NCBI RefSeq assembly: GCF_029891575.1
Contig: NZ_JARZHF010000015.1
Span: 1 to 57,816 of the forward strand
Source of the DNA: Salipaludibacillus daqingensis
GTDB taxonomy: Bacteria; Bacillota; Bacilli; Bacillales; Salisediminibacteriaceae
DNA length: 57,816 nucleotides
Direction of reading: 5' to 3'
The notes beneath the pieces were generated by a model that made no database searches, was not told the origin of the DNA, and saw nothing but the letters and a program-made list of their open reading frames with translations. This document shows, piece by piece, positions 48,978 to 57,645 of the stretch (positions are counted from its first letter, which is position 1; every line of letters starts with the position of its first letter). Made by a program: the position numbers and the translations under genes.

Positions 48978-49239
48978 TTAACGATCCCCCATTCTTTATT
49001 AACGCCTCTTTTTCTTTTCGAGTCATTCGCTTGATTTCCCATTCACGACTCAACCCTGCCCCTTTTGTTTCATGACACTCTTCAAAAATAAGAGAAAAAG
49101 GCCCCCTTCCTCGAGTGTATTTCGCTCCTTTTCCTCTTTCGTGCACGTTTATTCTCCGCTCCACATTGGTTGTATAACCTGTATAGTAGGTTTGATCTTT
49201 GCATCTTAGTATATACACAAAATGTTTCTTAACACTCAT
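48799..49239 (-). CDS. yazA: GIY-YIG nuclease-superfamily protein (YazA-like) with overlapping extension
   Basis: The first 90 residues match the small YazA/UPF0213 family: HFVYILRCKDQTYYTGYTTN, RRINVHERGKGAKYTRGRGP and the conserved E in the C-terminal half. Function is unknown; a structure-specific nuclease is suggested by the fold. Usual length is about 100 residues, but here no stop occurs at the family end and the frame continues 59 codons into rsmI (146 residues in total). The ATG overlaps the trmN6 end by 11 bp; the ribosome-binding site (GGAAGAG, 13 nt) is poor, so coupling is likely. Confidence 0.82.
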   Translation of the reverse strand: MSVKKHFVYILRCKDQTYYTGYTTNVERRINVHERGKGAKYTRGRGPFSLIFEECHETKGAGLSREWEIKRMTRKEKEALIKNGGSLNDERTTKFSETNGTRSTLSCAYSDWKLTGYDLSCSGHTETSECDSSGRHETHKETLSCI

Positions 49240-49954
49240 AATGATTTCTGAACTCTTCCGTATAGTTTTTCTCATCTTTGTATACAATCCAAGGCGGCAA
49301 CGTTTTAACTCCTGGATTCCCTTCTCTGACTGCCTCGACAAAAATCATATTTGCTTCTTTTCCTTTTTTCGGGTGAACGTATTGAAGACGTTTTGGCTCT
49401 AACCGATACTTTTTCATTGTTGCAAAAATATCAACGACACGTTCGGGTCTATGAACAATCGCCACACGTCCCTTTTGTTTTACTAGTTTAGATGAGATAC
49501 GGATTACATCATCCAATGTACATGAAATTTCATGACGTGCTAACGAAAAATGAACATTTTCATTTTTATTTTTTTCCGAAGTCACTGGAAAATATGGAGG
49601 ATTACACGTCACCGCATCGTAACTTTCCCATTTGATTTGAGGACCTAACTCAAGTAAATCTGCTCCGATCACATTCACTTGCTCATCAAGACCGTTTTCC
49701 TTCATAGTTCTCTCCGCAAGTTCACATAAAAGATTCTGGATTTCCACAGCATCTATCTTCGCTTTCGTTCGTAATGTCATCATCAATGGTACAGCACCAT
49801 TCCCTGCACACAAGTCAATTACTTTTCCATTTTGTGATGGGAGTTGTACAAATTTGGCTAACAGAACCGCATCCATCGAATAAGAAAAAACATCTCTTCT
49901 TTGAAAAATAGTTCGTTTTCCGCCAGGCATATAGTCTAATCTTTCTTTTATCAT
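49229..49954 (-). CDS. tRNA (adenine-N6)-methyltransferase, TrmN6/YabB-like
   Basis: A 241-residue class I SAM methyltransferase with VIDLCAGNGAVPLMMT (SAM motif I) and the amino-methyltransferase motif NPPYF in DAVTCNPPYFPV. Homologues methylate A37 of tRNA-Val; B. subtilis calls it yabB. AAAGGAG precedes the ATG. The yabA terminator lies upstream, so it should have its own promoter, which I could not identify in the 93 bp available. Confidence 0.88.
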   Translation of the reverse strand: MIKERLDYMPGGKRTIFQRRDVFSYSMDAVLLAKFVQLPSQNGKVIDLCAGNGAVPLMMTLRTKAKIDAVEIQNLLCELAERTMKENGLDEQVNVIGADLLELGPQIKWESYDAVTCNPPYFPVTSEKNKNENVHFSLARHEISCTLDDVIRISSKLVKQKGRVAIVHRPERVVDIFATMKKYRLEPKRLQYVHPKKGKEANMIFVEAVREGNPGVKTLPPWIVYKDEKNYTEEFRNHYEC

Positions 49955-50043
49955 CAGGCTGACTCCTTTTCAATCCCTTATTCATCTACTTTCACTAGTA
50001 AAAACGTCCGTTTACGATACATTCTCATGGTATAACAAAAAAT

Positions 50044-50070
50044 AAAAGCCTTCCCGCTGAGCGGGAAGGC
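50044..50070 (-). terminator. yabA terminator
   Basis: Perfect 10-bp GC-rich stem GCCTTCCCGC/GCGGGAAGGC with a 3-nt loop, followed by TTTTATTTTTT on the minus strand. Confidence 0.95.
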
Positions 50071-50081
50071 TTCGCCAATCC

Positions 50082-50444
50082 TCATTTTTTATTTAAAAAC
50101 GATAGGCAAAACAAACAATCTCCTTCTTTACGAATACTCCCATAATGTAAATTACAAATATGAAACCCTTCCTCGTAAAGCCGCGCAAGGTTATCGTATC
50201 CTTCTCCGAACCCCGGCTGAATTCGGTCCTTTGTTTCTTCGCCATTTGAAGAGGTCTCTTGTTTCGCTTTCTCTTCCGACTCTCTTGTCATCCGGTCGCG
50301 CAAATGGTCGTTTTCCATTTGCAAATGGGTATTTTCCTCTAAGAGCAACGCTAATTGATCTTTAAGTTCACCGAGCTCATGATGAAGTCCACCAATTCGT
50401 TCCTCCATATGACTCACACGGGTAAATATTTCATTCTTATTCAC
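50082..50444 (-). CDS. yabA: replication initiation control protein YabA
   Basis: Negative regulator of DnaA that bridges it to the DnaN clamp. The 120-residue protein has an N-terminal leucine-zipper-like coiled coil (about 1-60) and a C-terminal zinc-binding segment with C97 and H99 in HICNLHYGS and C112/C115 in CLFC. The GTG start at 50444 follows GAGGTG by eight bases and aligns with B. subtilis YabA; a GTG at 50453 is too close to the site. It follows ricT by about 15 bp. Confidence 0.94.
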   Translation of the reverse strand: MNKNEIFTRVSHMEERIGGLHHELGELKDQLALLLEENTHLQMENDHLRDRMTRESEEKAKQETSSNGEETKDRIQPGFGEGYDNLARLYEEGFHICNLHYGSIRKEGDCLFCLSFLNKK

Positions 50445-50459
50445 GATTCCCACACCTCA

Positions 50460-51287
50460 TTATTTCGTGGTTTCCGTGGCGATCGCTCCTTCTTGCAGGA
50501 GCTCATCCAGAGTAAATTCAATTACCTGTGAAGATTCAAAAATCTCAATTTGAACAAGTCTCTCTAACATATTCAAGCCCACGACTTTTCCTTTACCATA
50601 GCTCGTATTGATTTTTTGATTCACATCAGGCAACTCTTTTTTTGCCGACTCGTACATGTCATTTTCATATTTTAGACAGCACATCAAACGACCACACAAA
50701 CCTGAAATTTTCGTAGGATTAAGAGACAAGTTTTGATCTTTTGCCATCTTGATCGAAACGGGCTCAAAGTCACCTAAAAATGTCGAACAGCAAAGCATAC
50801 GTCCACAAGGACCTATTCCACCAAGCATTTTTGCTTCATCTCGAACACCAATTTGTCGTAATTCGATCCTCGTACGAAAAACCGAGGCCAAATCTTTTAC
50901 TAATTCGCGGAAGTCAATTCGACCATCCGCTGTGAAGTAAAACAACACTTTATTTCGGTCGAAAGTGTACTCCACATCAACCAACTTCATATCTAAATTA
51001 TGTTCTGTTATTTTTGCAAGACAAACTTCAAATGCCTTTTGAGATTCTTTCTTATTCTCTTGAACAATGAGCTTGTCCCTTTCCGTCGCTAACCGAATAA
51101 CATTCTTCAACGGTAATACAACGTCCTTTTCTTCGACTTCCTTCACTCCAATAACTACCTTGCCGAACTCTATCCCCCGAGCTGTTTCGACAATCACATA
51201 GTCATGAAGATTTATATCAAATTGATCCGGTGAAAAATAATATATTTTTCCGGCTTTTTTAAATCGAACACCTACAACTTGATGCAC
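50460..51287 (-). CDS. ricT: RicT (YaaT), PSP1-domain regulatory protein
   Basis: Part of the RicAFT complex that in B. subtilis affects RNase Y-dependent RNA processing, competence, biofilm and sporulation. The 275 residues hold the PSP1 domain and the cysteine cluster GPCGRMLCC and LCGRLMCCLKYE, which contribute to an Fe-S cluster. The start is GTG (51287), six bases after AGGAGGG. It is one base from the holB stop, in a tight operon with yabA. Confidence 0.94.
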   Translation of the reverse strand: MHQVVGVRFKKAGKIYYFSPDQFDINLHDYVIVETARGIEFGKVVIGVKEVEEKDVVLPLKNVIRLATERDKLIVQENKKESQKAFEVCLAKITEHNLDMKLVDVEYTFDRNKVLFYFTADGRIDFRELVKDLASVFRTRIELRQIGVRDEAKMLGGIGPCGRMLCCSTFLGDFEPVSIKMAKDQNLSLNPTKISGLCGRLMCCLKYENDMYESAKKELPDVNQKINTSYGKGKVVGLNMLERLVQIEIFESSQVIEFTLDELLQEGAIATETTK

Positions 51288-51288
51288 G

Positions 51289-52278
51289 TTATCCCTCCTG
51301 TAACCTAAGGAGCATTTGCTCCATTAATAGCTGGGGTGCGGTATTTGCATCCAATCGACGCTTCGCATCCATCACCGCCTGGAGGTTATTTCCCAGCTTG
51401 ACTTGCGTCAGCTTCAACGCTTGATCTTGAAGCTTTTCTTCTTGATCAATATAGACAATCTGATCCGTTTGATCTACTTGCATACGAATCACATCTCTAT
51501 ACCATAGCATCAATAAATCGATCCCTAACTGCACATCCTTTTTTTCTTTAAAAAAAGGAATCCATTCTTCTTGCAGCGTGATGAATGCGTATCTCGGACG
51601 CAAAGAAAGATCATCAATTAATTGTATCACTTTGTTTCTCGCTTGTGCAATCCAATCCTCCCGGCAAAGTTCAAGGGATTCTTCTAAATCAGATGTGATT
51701 CGTGATACAACTAGTGCATCTTTTTCATTAATACCTTCATTTACCAACTTTCTAACGAGTATATCAGATGAAAGTGGGGCAAACGATAGCATCTGAGACC
51801 TTGATACAATTGTTTTTAACAACCTTTGAACTTGGGTTGTAATAAGAACCGCCAGTGCTTCACCATCAGGTTCTTCTAGAAATTTCAACAGACTATTTGC
51901 CGCTGCATCCGTCATCTTTTCAGCTTCCTCAACAATATATACTTTTTTCTTTGATTCCAATCCACGCATGCTAAATTCTTTCTTTAAATTACGAATTTGG
52001 TCCACCTTTATCGACGTGCCGTCTGTTTCAATCACATGAATATCAGGATGGTTTCCAGAGTCGATTCGTTTGCAGTCTCGGCAAGAAAAACATGGTTCTG
52101 CCCCTTGTCTATTGAGACAAAAAAACGATTTAGCCAAAAGATTGGCCGCTTCCTTTTTTCCTGTCCCCCGACCTCCTTCAAAAATATAAGCATGAGCTAA
52201 TCGATCTTTCACAAGACTATTTGTCAACATCTTCACGATCGTTGGCTGTGTGTCGGCTAATTGTTCCCAAGTTCTCAT
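51289..52278 (-). CDS. holB: DNA polymerase III delta-prime subunit
   Basis: Clamp-loader subunit. The 329 residues have the P-loop-like GGRGTGKK (35-42), a zinc module (C54, C63, C66, C69) and a SRC-like sensor region VSRSQML. It directly follows darA after 28 bp; yaaR, which lies between these genes in B. subtilis, is missing. Confidence 0.95.
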   Translation of the reverse strand: MRTWEQLADTQPTIVKMLTNSLVKDRLAHAYIFEGGRGTGKKEAANLLAKSFFCLNRQGAEPCFSCRDCKRIDSGNHPDIHVIETDGTSIKVDQIRNLKKEFSMRGLESKKKVYIVEEAEKMTDAAANSLLKFLEEPDGEALAVLITTQVQRLLKTIVSRSQMLSFAPLSSDILVRKLVNEGINEKDALVVSRITSDLEESLELCREDWIAQARNKVIQLIDDLSLRPRYAFITLQEEWIPFFKEKKDVQLGIDLLMLWYRDVIRMQVDQTDQIVYIDQEEKLQDQALKLTQVKLGNNLQAVMDAKRRLDANTAPQLLMEQMLLRLQEG

Positions 52279-52306
52279 CAGCGTTACCCCTCGACTTTAC
52301 TATCTA

Positions 52307-52663
<357 letters not shown>

Positions 52664-52691
52664 CTATTTAAGTGATAGGCTCTGTTATCGT

Positions 52692-52721
52692 TTAGAGTTA
52701 ATTTTGAAAAATCAACTCTAA
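52692..52721 (-). other. hairpin in the darA leader
   Basis: TTAGAGTT/AACTCTAA (8 bp) is extended by partial pairing of ATTTT/AAAAT, without a T-run on the minus strand. It sits between the candidate promoter and darA. Confidence 0.45.
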
Positions 52722-52767
52722 GCTTTAACATTGCTTTGTCTAGCTTACTTTACTCTTTATATATTGT

Positions 52768-52776
52768 ATTATAACA
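52768..52776 (-). promoter_or_regulatory. extended -10 promoter of darA
   Basis: TGTTATAAT on the minus strand fits TGnTATAAT; there is no good -35. It is 15 bp downstream of the tmk stop and 130 bp above darA. Confidence 0.55.
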
Positions 52777-52790
52777 AGAAATAAACGTTC

Positions 52791-53429
52791 TTACGTTGTT
52801 TTTTTCTCTATGACCGCTTCAATTTCCTGCAACGTTTTTGCTAAAACAATGTCGAATGGCTGTGACGCATCAATTGTATGGATTCTTTTCGGTTCTCTTT
52901 CTTGAAGATGGATGTATGCTTTTCTCACTTCATGGTGAAACGAAAGGGACTCTTGGTCGAGACGATTAAATTCTCTTCCCTTATGTTCAGCAATGCGAGC
53001 TAACCCTACTTCCGGTTCCACGTCATAATACAACGTAAGATTAGGCATCATTCCTTCTGTTGCAAATAAATTCACTTGCAGCACTTCATCGATTCCGATG
53101 CCCCGAGCCCCGCCTTGATAAACGAGGCTACTGTCAATAAATCTATCACAAAGGACAATTCCTCCATTTTTCACATGAGGAATAACTGTTTCTACTAGAT
53201 GTTGCCTTCTTGCTGCTGCATAAAGAAGCGCTTCTGTTCGCGCATCCATTTCTGTATGGGCAGGATCGAGTATAACTTCTCTTATTTTCTCTGCAATCAC
53301 ACTTCCACCTGGCTCCCTCGTTGCAATTACTGGATTCCCATCCTTTTCTAATTTATCTTTTACATGCTGGAGGACCGTTGATTTTCCGGCACCCTCACCG
53401 CCCTCAAATGTTATAAATAAACCACTCAC
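52791..53429 (-). CDS. tmk: thymidylate kinase
   Basis: Phosphorylates dTMP to dTDP. The 212 residues have the P-loop FEGGEGAGKST (10-18), the DR(Y/F) motif in LCDRFIDSSLVYQG, and a LID region. It overlaps the yaaO stop by 4 bp (ATGA), so the two are coupled. Confidence 0.96.
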   Translation of the reverse strand: MSGLFITFEGGEGAGKSTVLQHVKDKLEKDGNPVIATREPGGSVIAEKIREVILDPAHTEMDARTEALLYAAARRQHLVETVIPHVKNGGIVLCDRFIDSSLVYQGGARGIGIDEVLQVNLFATEGMMPNLTLYYDVEPEVGLARIAEHKGREFNRLDQESLSFHHEVRKAYIHLQEREPKRIHTIDASQPFDIVLAKTLQEIEAVIEKKTT

Positions 53430-54886
53430 AAATCATTCCCCTTTTCTAAAAAAATAGTTAGTCCTTCCTTTATCCAGTCCGTCCCTGTTTGAAATGACGC
53501 GCCATCTTGTACGAGTTTCTTCATTGTATATAGATGATGCCTTTTCACTTTCTCCCCTTTTAAAAGAAGTGGAATTCCTGGTGGATAGGGTGTTATCGTT
53601 TCTGCTGAAACATATCCTTCTGTTTTTTCCCAATTAAGACTGGTCACAGGTAAATACTTCATCTCCTCATAACAATAAGTCAGCTCCGAGATCCGTTCTA
53701 TTCGCTGCATTGTATCATCCTGACGAGATACTTGTTGTTTTTTTAAACGAAGAATTTTATTTAGTAAAGGAATCCACCGATCTTCATCCATTTTATCGGC
53801 TGCAAGAGGAAGTGTCAGTAATAAATGATGAGGAGACACCAATTCTGGAAAAGCACCTATCTCTTCCAATCTCTCCTTCCATTCCTTTGCTGCTCCTGGT
53901 TCATCCGTAACAAACGTTAATTTCAAAGGATCCTGGACATAATTTCCAATTACACGAGGAGATTGTCTCCAACTAAGTCCACTTTCTAAGCCAGCCCTCC
54001 AAATATTTCCCTTTTCCGTTATGCGATCCCAGTCCTTCTTTTCCATTGCGCCCAAATAAGCTCTTGCTATATCGAGAGACGCCATCAACGGATAAGAAGG
54101 GCTGCTCGATTGCAACATTCTTAAATAATTCTTTACTTTTACGCGATCTACTTTTTCGCTATTTATATGTAAAAACGATGCCATCGTCATGGCAGGTAAC
54201 ATTTTATGTGCTGACTGAACGACAATATCTGCCCCTGCTTTTAACGAACTTTGCGGCCACAGCCCATTTCCATCATCAAAAATCAAGTGAGCGCCATGCG
54301 CTTCGTCTACACAAACACATAATTCTGCTTCATGAGCCACTCGTATGATATCTCGTAAATCTTGACCATAACCTTCATATGTTGGATGCGTTAAAAAAAC
54401 CGCCTTTGCATCACCATAAGCCGCCACGGCACGTTCCAACGTTTCACGGGATACACCAAGTGCTAACCCGGTTGCGTTATCCCACTCCGGTTCTAGAAAC
54501 ACGGGTTTCACCCCACCTAGCTCTAGACCGTGGAAGACCGATTGATGACTGTTTCTTTGAACAAACACTCTGTCTCCTCGATCAGCGACAGTCATCATCA
54601 TTGCCAAATTACCAACGGTTGAACCACCAACTAAAAAATTTGTTTCTAATACATCATATAGATGAGCAGCCAACTGCTGAGCCTCATCAATGATTCCTTT
54701 CGCGTCATGCAAATCATCTAATCCACTGATCTCTGTCTGGTCAATCTGTAAAATGTTATCATATATTGATCTTGCCTCCTCCAAAAACACCCGTCCATTT
54801 TTATGGCCCGGCACGTGAAAGGAATGAGGAGATGATTGATAATGTTCATATAATTTTGTAAAAAGAGGTGTCTTCTTTTGATCCAT
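53426..54886 (-). CDS. yaaO: Orn/Lys/Arg decarboxylase family protein YaaO
   Basis: Fold-type I PLP decarboxylase of 486 residues: FHVPGHKNGRVF near the N-terminus, VDEAHGAHL (cofactor aspartate) and the Schiff-base lysine in VVQSAHKMLPAMTM. A C-terminal domain is present. The substrate is not established for YaaO; lysine, arginine or ornithine are candidates. The ribosome-binding site is weak. It precedes tmk, as in B. subtilis. Confidence 0.9.
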   Translation of the reverse strand: MDQKKTPLFTKLYEHYQSSPHSFHVPGHKNGRVFLEEARSIYDNILQIDQTEISGLDDLHDAKGIIDEAQQLAAHLYDVLETNFLVGGSTVGNLAMMMTVADRGDRVFVQRNSHQSVFHGLELGGVKPVFLEPEWDNATGLALGVSRETLERAVAAYGDAKAVFLTHPTYEGYGQDLRDIIRVAHEAELCVCVDEAHGAHLIFDDGNGLWPQSSLKAGADIVVQSAHKMLPAMTMASFLHINSEKVDRVKVKNYLRMLQSSSPSYPLMASLDIARAYLGAMEKKDWDRITEKGNIWRAGLESGLSWRQSPRVIGNYVQDPLKLTFVTDEPGAAKEWKERLEEIGAFPELVSPHHLLLTLPLAADKMDEDRWIPLLNKILRLKKQQVSRQDDTMQRIERISELTYCYEEMKYLPVTSLNWEKTEGYVSAETITPYPPGIPLLLKGEKVKRHHLYTMKKLVQDGASFQTGTDWIKEGLTIFLEKGNDL

Positions 54887-54919
54887 GGCTACCCAACTTT
54901 CCGTTCTTATGCTCCACCT

Positions 54920-54925
54920 ATTATA
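54920..54925 (-). promoter_or_regulatory. candidate -10 box of the yaaO-tmk promoter
   Basis: TATAAT on the minus strand, 34 bp above yaaO; no convincing -35 is found at 16-18 bp. It is the only candidate between the csfB terminator and yaaO. Confidence 0.4.
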
Positions 54926-54951
54926 ACGAAAGAATCATCACATTGCCTTAA

Positions 54952-54986
54952 ATAAAAAAAGAAGAAGCAGGTTCATTTCGGAACCT
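54952..54986 (-). terminator. csfB terminator overlapping its stop codon
   Basis: AGGTTC (54981-54986) pairs with GAACCT (54969-54974) on the minus strand and is followed by GCTTCTTCTTTTTTT. The csfB stop TGA (54973-54975) is at the loop/3' arm, so translation and termination overlap. Confidence 0.7.
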
Positions 54987-55197
54987 CCCCCTCTTTGTTT
55001 TGCGTTAACGATTCTCTTACTCTCCGTAACCTGTGAACATACACTAAATAATGTGGATCATCCACACCTGCGTTCACCATTTTTTTTTCACAATCACTGC
55101 ATATAAAAAAATCTTGTAAATGAATTCCTACATTTTTTGATGAAAAACAAATCAAGCAGTCTTTCGTTTTCTTCTTTTCATGAATCCTTTCTCTCAC
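54973..55197 (-). CDS. csfB: anti-sigma factor Gin (CsfB)
   Basis: Inhibitor of sigma-G (and sigma-E) in sporulating B. subtilis. The 74 residues contain two CxxC pairs, C14/C17 (CLIC) and C33/C36 (CSDC), with GIHLQDFFIC between, as in Gin. The GTG at 55197 is nine bases after AGGAGG; the frame is open to another GTG at 55218 that overlaps the site. A sigma-F-type promoter lies immediately upstream. The xpaC and yaaN genes that follow csfB in B. subtilis are absent. Confidence 0.88.
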   Translation of the reverse strand: MRERIHEKKKTKDCLICFSSKNVGIHLQDFFICSDCEKKMVNAGVDDPHYLVYVHRLRRVRESLTQNKEGEVPK

Positions 55198-55218
55198 TAA
55201 GCAGCACCTCCTCCTCAC

Positions 55219-55246
55219 AGTATGCCCACCCTAAAAGTCTTTAACC
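55219..55246 (-). promoter_or_regulatory. candidate sigma-F promoter of csfB
   Basis: The -10 GGGCATACT (55219-55227) matches GGNNANANT fully; GGTTA (55242-55246), 14 bp away, matches 4 of 5 positions of GYWTA. Early forespore expression of csfB is known in B. subtilis. Confidence 0.6.
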
Positions 55247-55346
55247 CTTGCAATCGATGAATCTAGGTGATTTACTATATGCAGAACAAATCGTCCTTGT
55301 TCCGATAAACATTCGTCACATCAACAGTCAAAGAGGAGGTAAATCT

Positions 55347-55943
55347 ATGAAACTCAGTGTTTTTATTTTATTACTATTTTACATGTTTTTTATTGCTCCT
55401 GGTGCCGGAAACCAAGAAGATCCATTGTTTCAAAACCTCATAACCGGTCAACTCGATAAAGTCGATCCTCTTGTCGTAGCCGTTTTTTCCATGTTAGGCG
55501 TTTATCCTGTGATTTTTGCGATGCTTCTTCTTCCTAAAGACCAATATCGTCTACCAGCCTGGCCTTTTGTCCTCTTTTCCTTTGGTCTCGGTGCATTCAG
55601 CCTATTACCGTATTTGTTCCTTAGAAAAAACAAGGTGCGCACATTACCGCGTGGACCAAAAACATTTCATAAAGTAATCATTCATCCCATTGCTGTCACA
55701 CTTATGCTTATTATCACCGTCACCATTTATATATCGAGTCTTAGCGGTAGTTTCTTATCTTACCAAAACGCCTTTATGAATTCTCACTTTGTCAGCGTCA
55801 TGACAATCGATTTTTTTGTTCTCATTTGGCTTTCTTATGATGTATTGAAAAAAGACTGGAATTTCCGTTTTTCTTGGCTAGCATTTATTCCTGCAATTGG
55901 ACCACTCGTCTTACTATTGAAACGAAAAATCTTGCAAAAGTAA
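55347..55943 (+). CDS. hypothetical membrane protein, about six segments
   Basis: Not recognised with confidence. The 198-residue protein begins with a hydrophobic segment (VFILLLFYMFFIAP) and has further segments around 43-62, 70-90, 107-127, 146-160 and 175-190, joined by short basic loops (LRKNKVRTLPRG) and ending KRKILQK. GAGGAGG is seven bases before the ATG, so it looks functional. It is transcribed divergently from csfB and is not part of the conserved B. subtilis order. Confidence 0.75.
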   Translation: MKLSVFILLLFYMFFIAPGAGNQEDPLFQNLITGQLDKVDPLVVAVFSMLGVYPVIFAMLLLPKDQYRLPAWPFVLFSFGLGAFSLLPYLFLRKNKVRTLPRGPKTFHKVIIHPIAVTLMLIITVTIYISSLSGSFLSYQNAFMNSHFVSVMTIDFFVLIWLSYDVLKKDWNFRFSWLAFIPAIGPLVLLLKRKILQK

Positions 55944-56012
55944 GACCTACCTGTCACTAAGCAGGATTGTTTGGTATCCTATTAATAAGATTAGTAGACT
56001 GGAGTTGATCTT

Positions 56013-56958
56013 ATGTCAAAAACAAAGAGAAACGACTCTTGTCCTTGTGGCAGTGGGAAGAAATACTAGAACTGTTGTGGAAAAAACAATGTAGTCGCCT
56101 TTCCAGCTCATGTAGTAGAAAGCGAATTGCAAATCATTCAAGAAGAAGTAGTCGAATTTGCTATGCAACACTATGAGGAACAACTTTCGCAGTTTTCTGC
56201 TGAAGCTTTACATACACTGTCAGATATTGAAGAGCTGGATTCATTACTGACTTTTTATTCGATCCTTTGGGCAATATTCAACGAACCTATCGTCCAAAAC
56301 GAGAAAACCATTTATGATGATTATTTGCGACGCAAAGGTCCAAAAATCAAACGACCACAAACACGAACTATTGTCACTAACTGGCAACTACTCAAACCTG
56401 CCCTATTCAAAATAATGGCGAAAAATTCAAAGACGCATTGGAAGAAGACAAAGGTCACTTCTGGGGTATTGTATCTACACGTCCATTCATGCGAGCAAAA
56501 GAAGCTTACGGAATTGCTTTGAAAGCGAGTGGACAACAACAAAAAGCCATTGATCAATTTGAACAGATGCTTGACCTTAACCCTAACGATAATCAAGGGA
56601 TTCGTTACGTTCTATGCGACGCTTATTTAGAAGAGAAGAATGAAAAAGCTGCAAACCGCCTGTTAGAACGTTACAAGGAGGACAATGGTGCTCATTTTCA
56701 ATACAATCGAGTCCTCGCTGAATATTTAAACAACGGTCAATCTAAGCGATTAAAGGAAAAGATAACGGATGCTCTTGAGGAAAACGCTCATGTGCCTGAT
56801 TATTTACTTAAAAGAAAAAAATATCAAACAACATCCCTAATCATTATAGACCAGGTAATGAAACAGAAGCGGAAATATACGTATTAGAAACGCAACATAT
56901 ATGGGACATTCATAAACCGCTTTTAAAGTTATTAGGAGAGTATGACATGAAAAAATGA
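56013..56958 (+). pseudogene. decayed SEC-C/TPR protein gene
   Basis: GGAG precedes the ATG at 56013, which reads MSKTKRNDSCPCGSGKKY, stop, NCCG: the zinc motif CPCGSGKKYxNCCG is broken by TAG at 56067-56069, where AAG (lysine) is expected. The frame then continues to about 56400, shifts by -1 somewhere in 56380-56430 into a TPR-like part (FWGIVSTRPFMRAKEAYGIA, LDLNPNDNQGIRYVL), and shifts by -1 again at a run of seven A (56815-56821) into HYRPGNETEAEIYVL and a stop at 56958. Three lesions make a functional product unlikely. A terminator follows. Confidence 0.85.
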
Positions 56959-56996
56959 GTTTCATTATTTGAAGGTGAATCATGAATATTTTAGTA

Positions 56997-57030
56997 GTAG
57001 AGGCAAAATTACTTGTCTCCACTTTTTTTT
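56997..57030 (+). terminator. terminator of the SEC-C pseudogene
   Basis: GTAGAGGCAA (56997-57006) pairs with TTGTCTCCAC (57013-57022; one mismatch, one wobble), followed by eight T. Confidence 0.82.
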
Positions 57031-57147
57031 CTTGCAAAAGGATACATTGATAAATAAGGTTGATGTGGATTGCTTAATGACTGTGGGTTCCATAATGTTG
57101 GTCGTTAAGGCTAAGCAATAGTTGCAGTTCCTGGGCGCCAGTGATCC

Positions 57148-57563
57148 TAAATGTGTAAATGGTGCGTTTATTGGGCACTAATCGTTTGCTTTAGTGACCC
57201 TAAATTCCTTTTTATTGCTTTTTAGGGGCATTAGTTGCTTGCTCTAGTGACCATAAATACGTAAATGGCGCATTTATAGGGCACTAATCGTTTGCTTTAG
57301 TGACCCTAAATTCCTTTTTATTGCTTTTTAGGGGCATTAGTTGCTTGCTTTAGTGACCATAAATACGTAAATGACGCATTTATAGGGCACTAATCGTTTG
57401 CTTTAGTGACCACTTTTTCCAAAATAGCTCTTCATAGGTCGCTAGTTGACCTCGCTTGTGACCGTGTTTCATCAAAATCAGCTCACGTCGGTCACAAGAC
57501 GCCCTCTCTTGTGACCGTCTTTTACCAAATTCAACTCGCTTTGGTCACAAGATGCCCTGTTAT
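57148..57563. repeat. array of 53-bp imperfect repeats forming seven hairpins
   Basis: Units of 53 bp start at 57148, 57201, 57254, 57307 and 57360; two alternating types give a 106-bp higher period. Diverged units continue to about 57563. GTGACC recurs at the end of each unit. Each GTGACC arm pairs with the next unit's left arm, giving hairpins at about 57191-57234, 57244-57286, 57297-57340, 57350-57393, 57404-57444, 57455-57498 and 57508-57551, with centres 52.5-53.5 bp apart. Not coding. It lies between the pseudogene terminator and the rRNA terminator, where transcription converges. Confidence 0.85.
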
Positions 57564-57645
57564 TGCTTGTTCACACATCCAATAACTCGCCGCCAAACTT
57601 CAAATCCAACAAACCCAAAATCAACATCCTCAAACCCAAACACAA

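Noticed and set aside
55248-55346. Upstream extension of the plus-strand membrane protein
   Set aside because: A strong GAGGAGG directly before the ATG at 55347 and a hydrophobic N-terminus starting there make the extension unlikely.
57148-57563. CRISPR array
   Set aside because: Whole 53-bp units are repeated, including the would-be spacers; there are no unique spacers and no cas genes.
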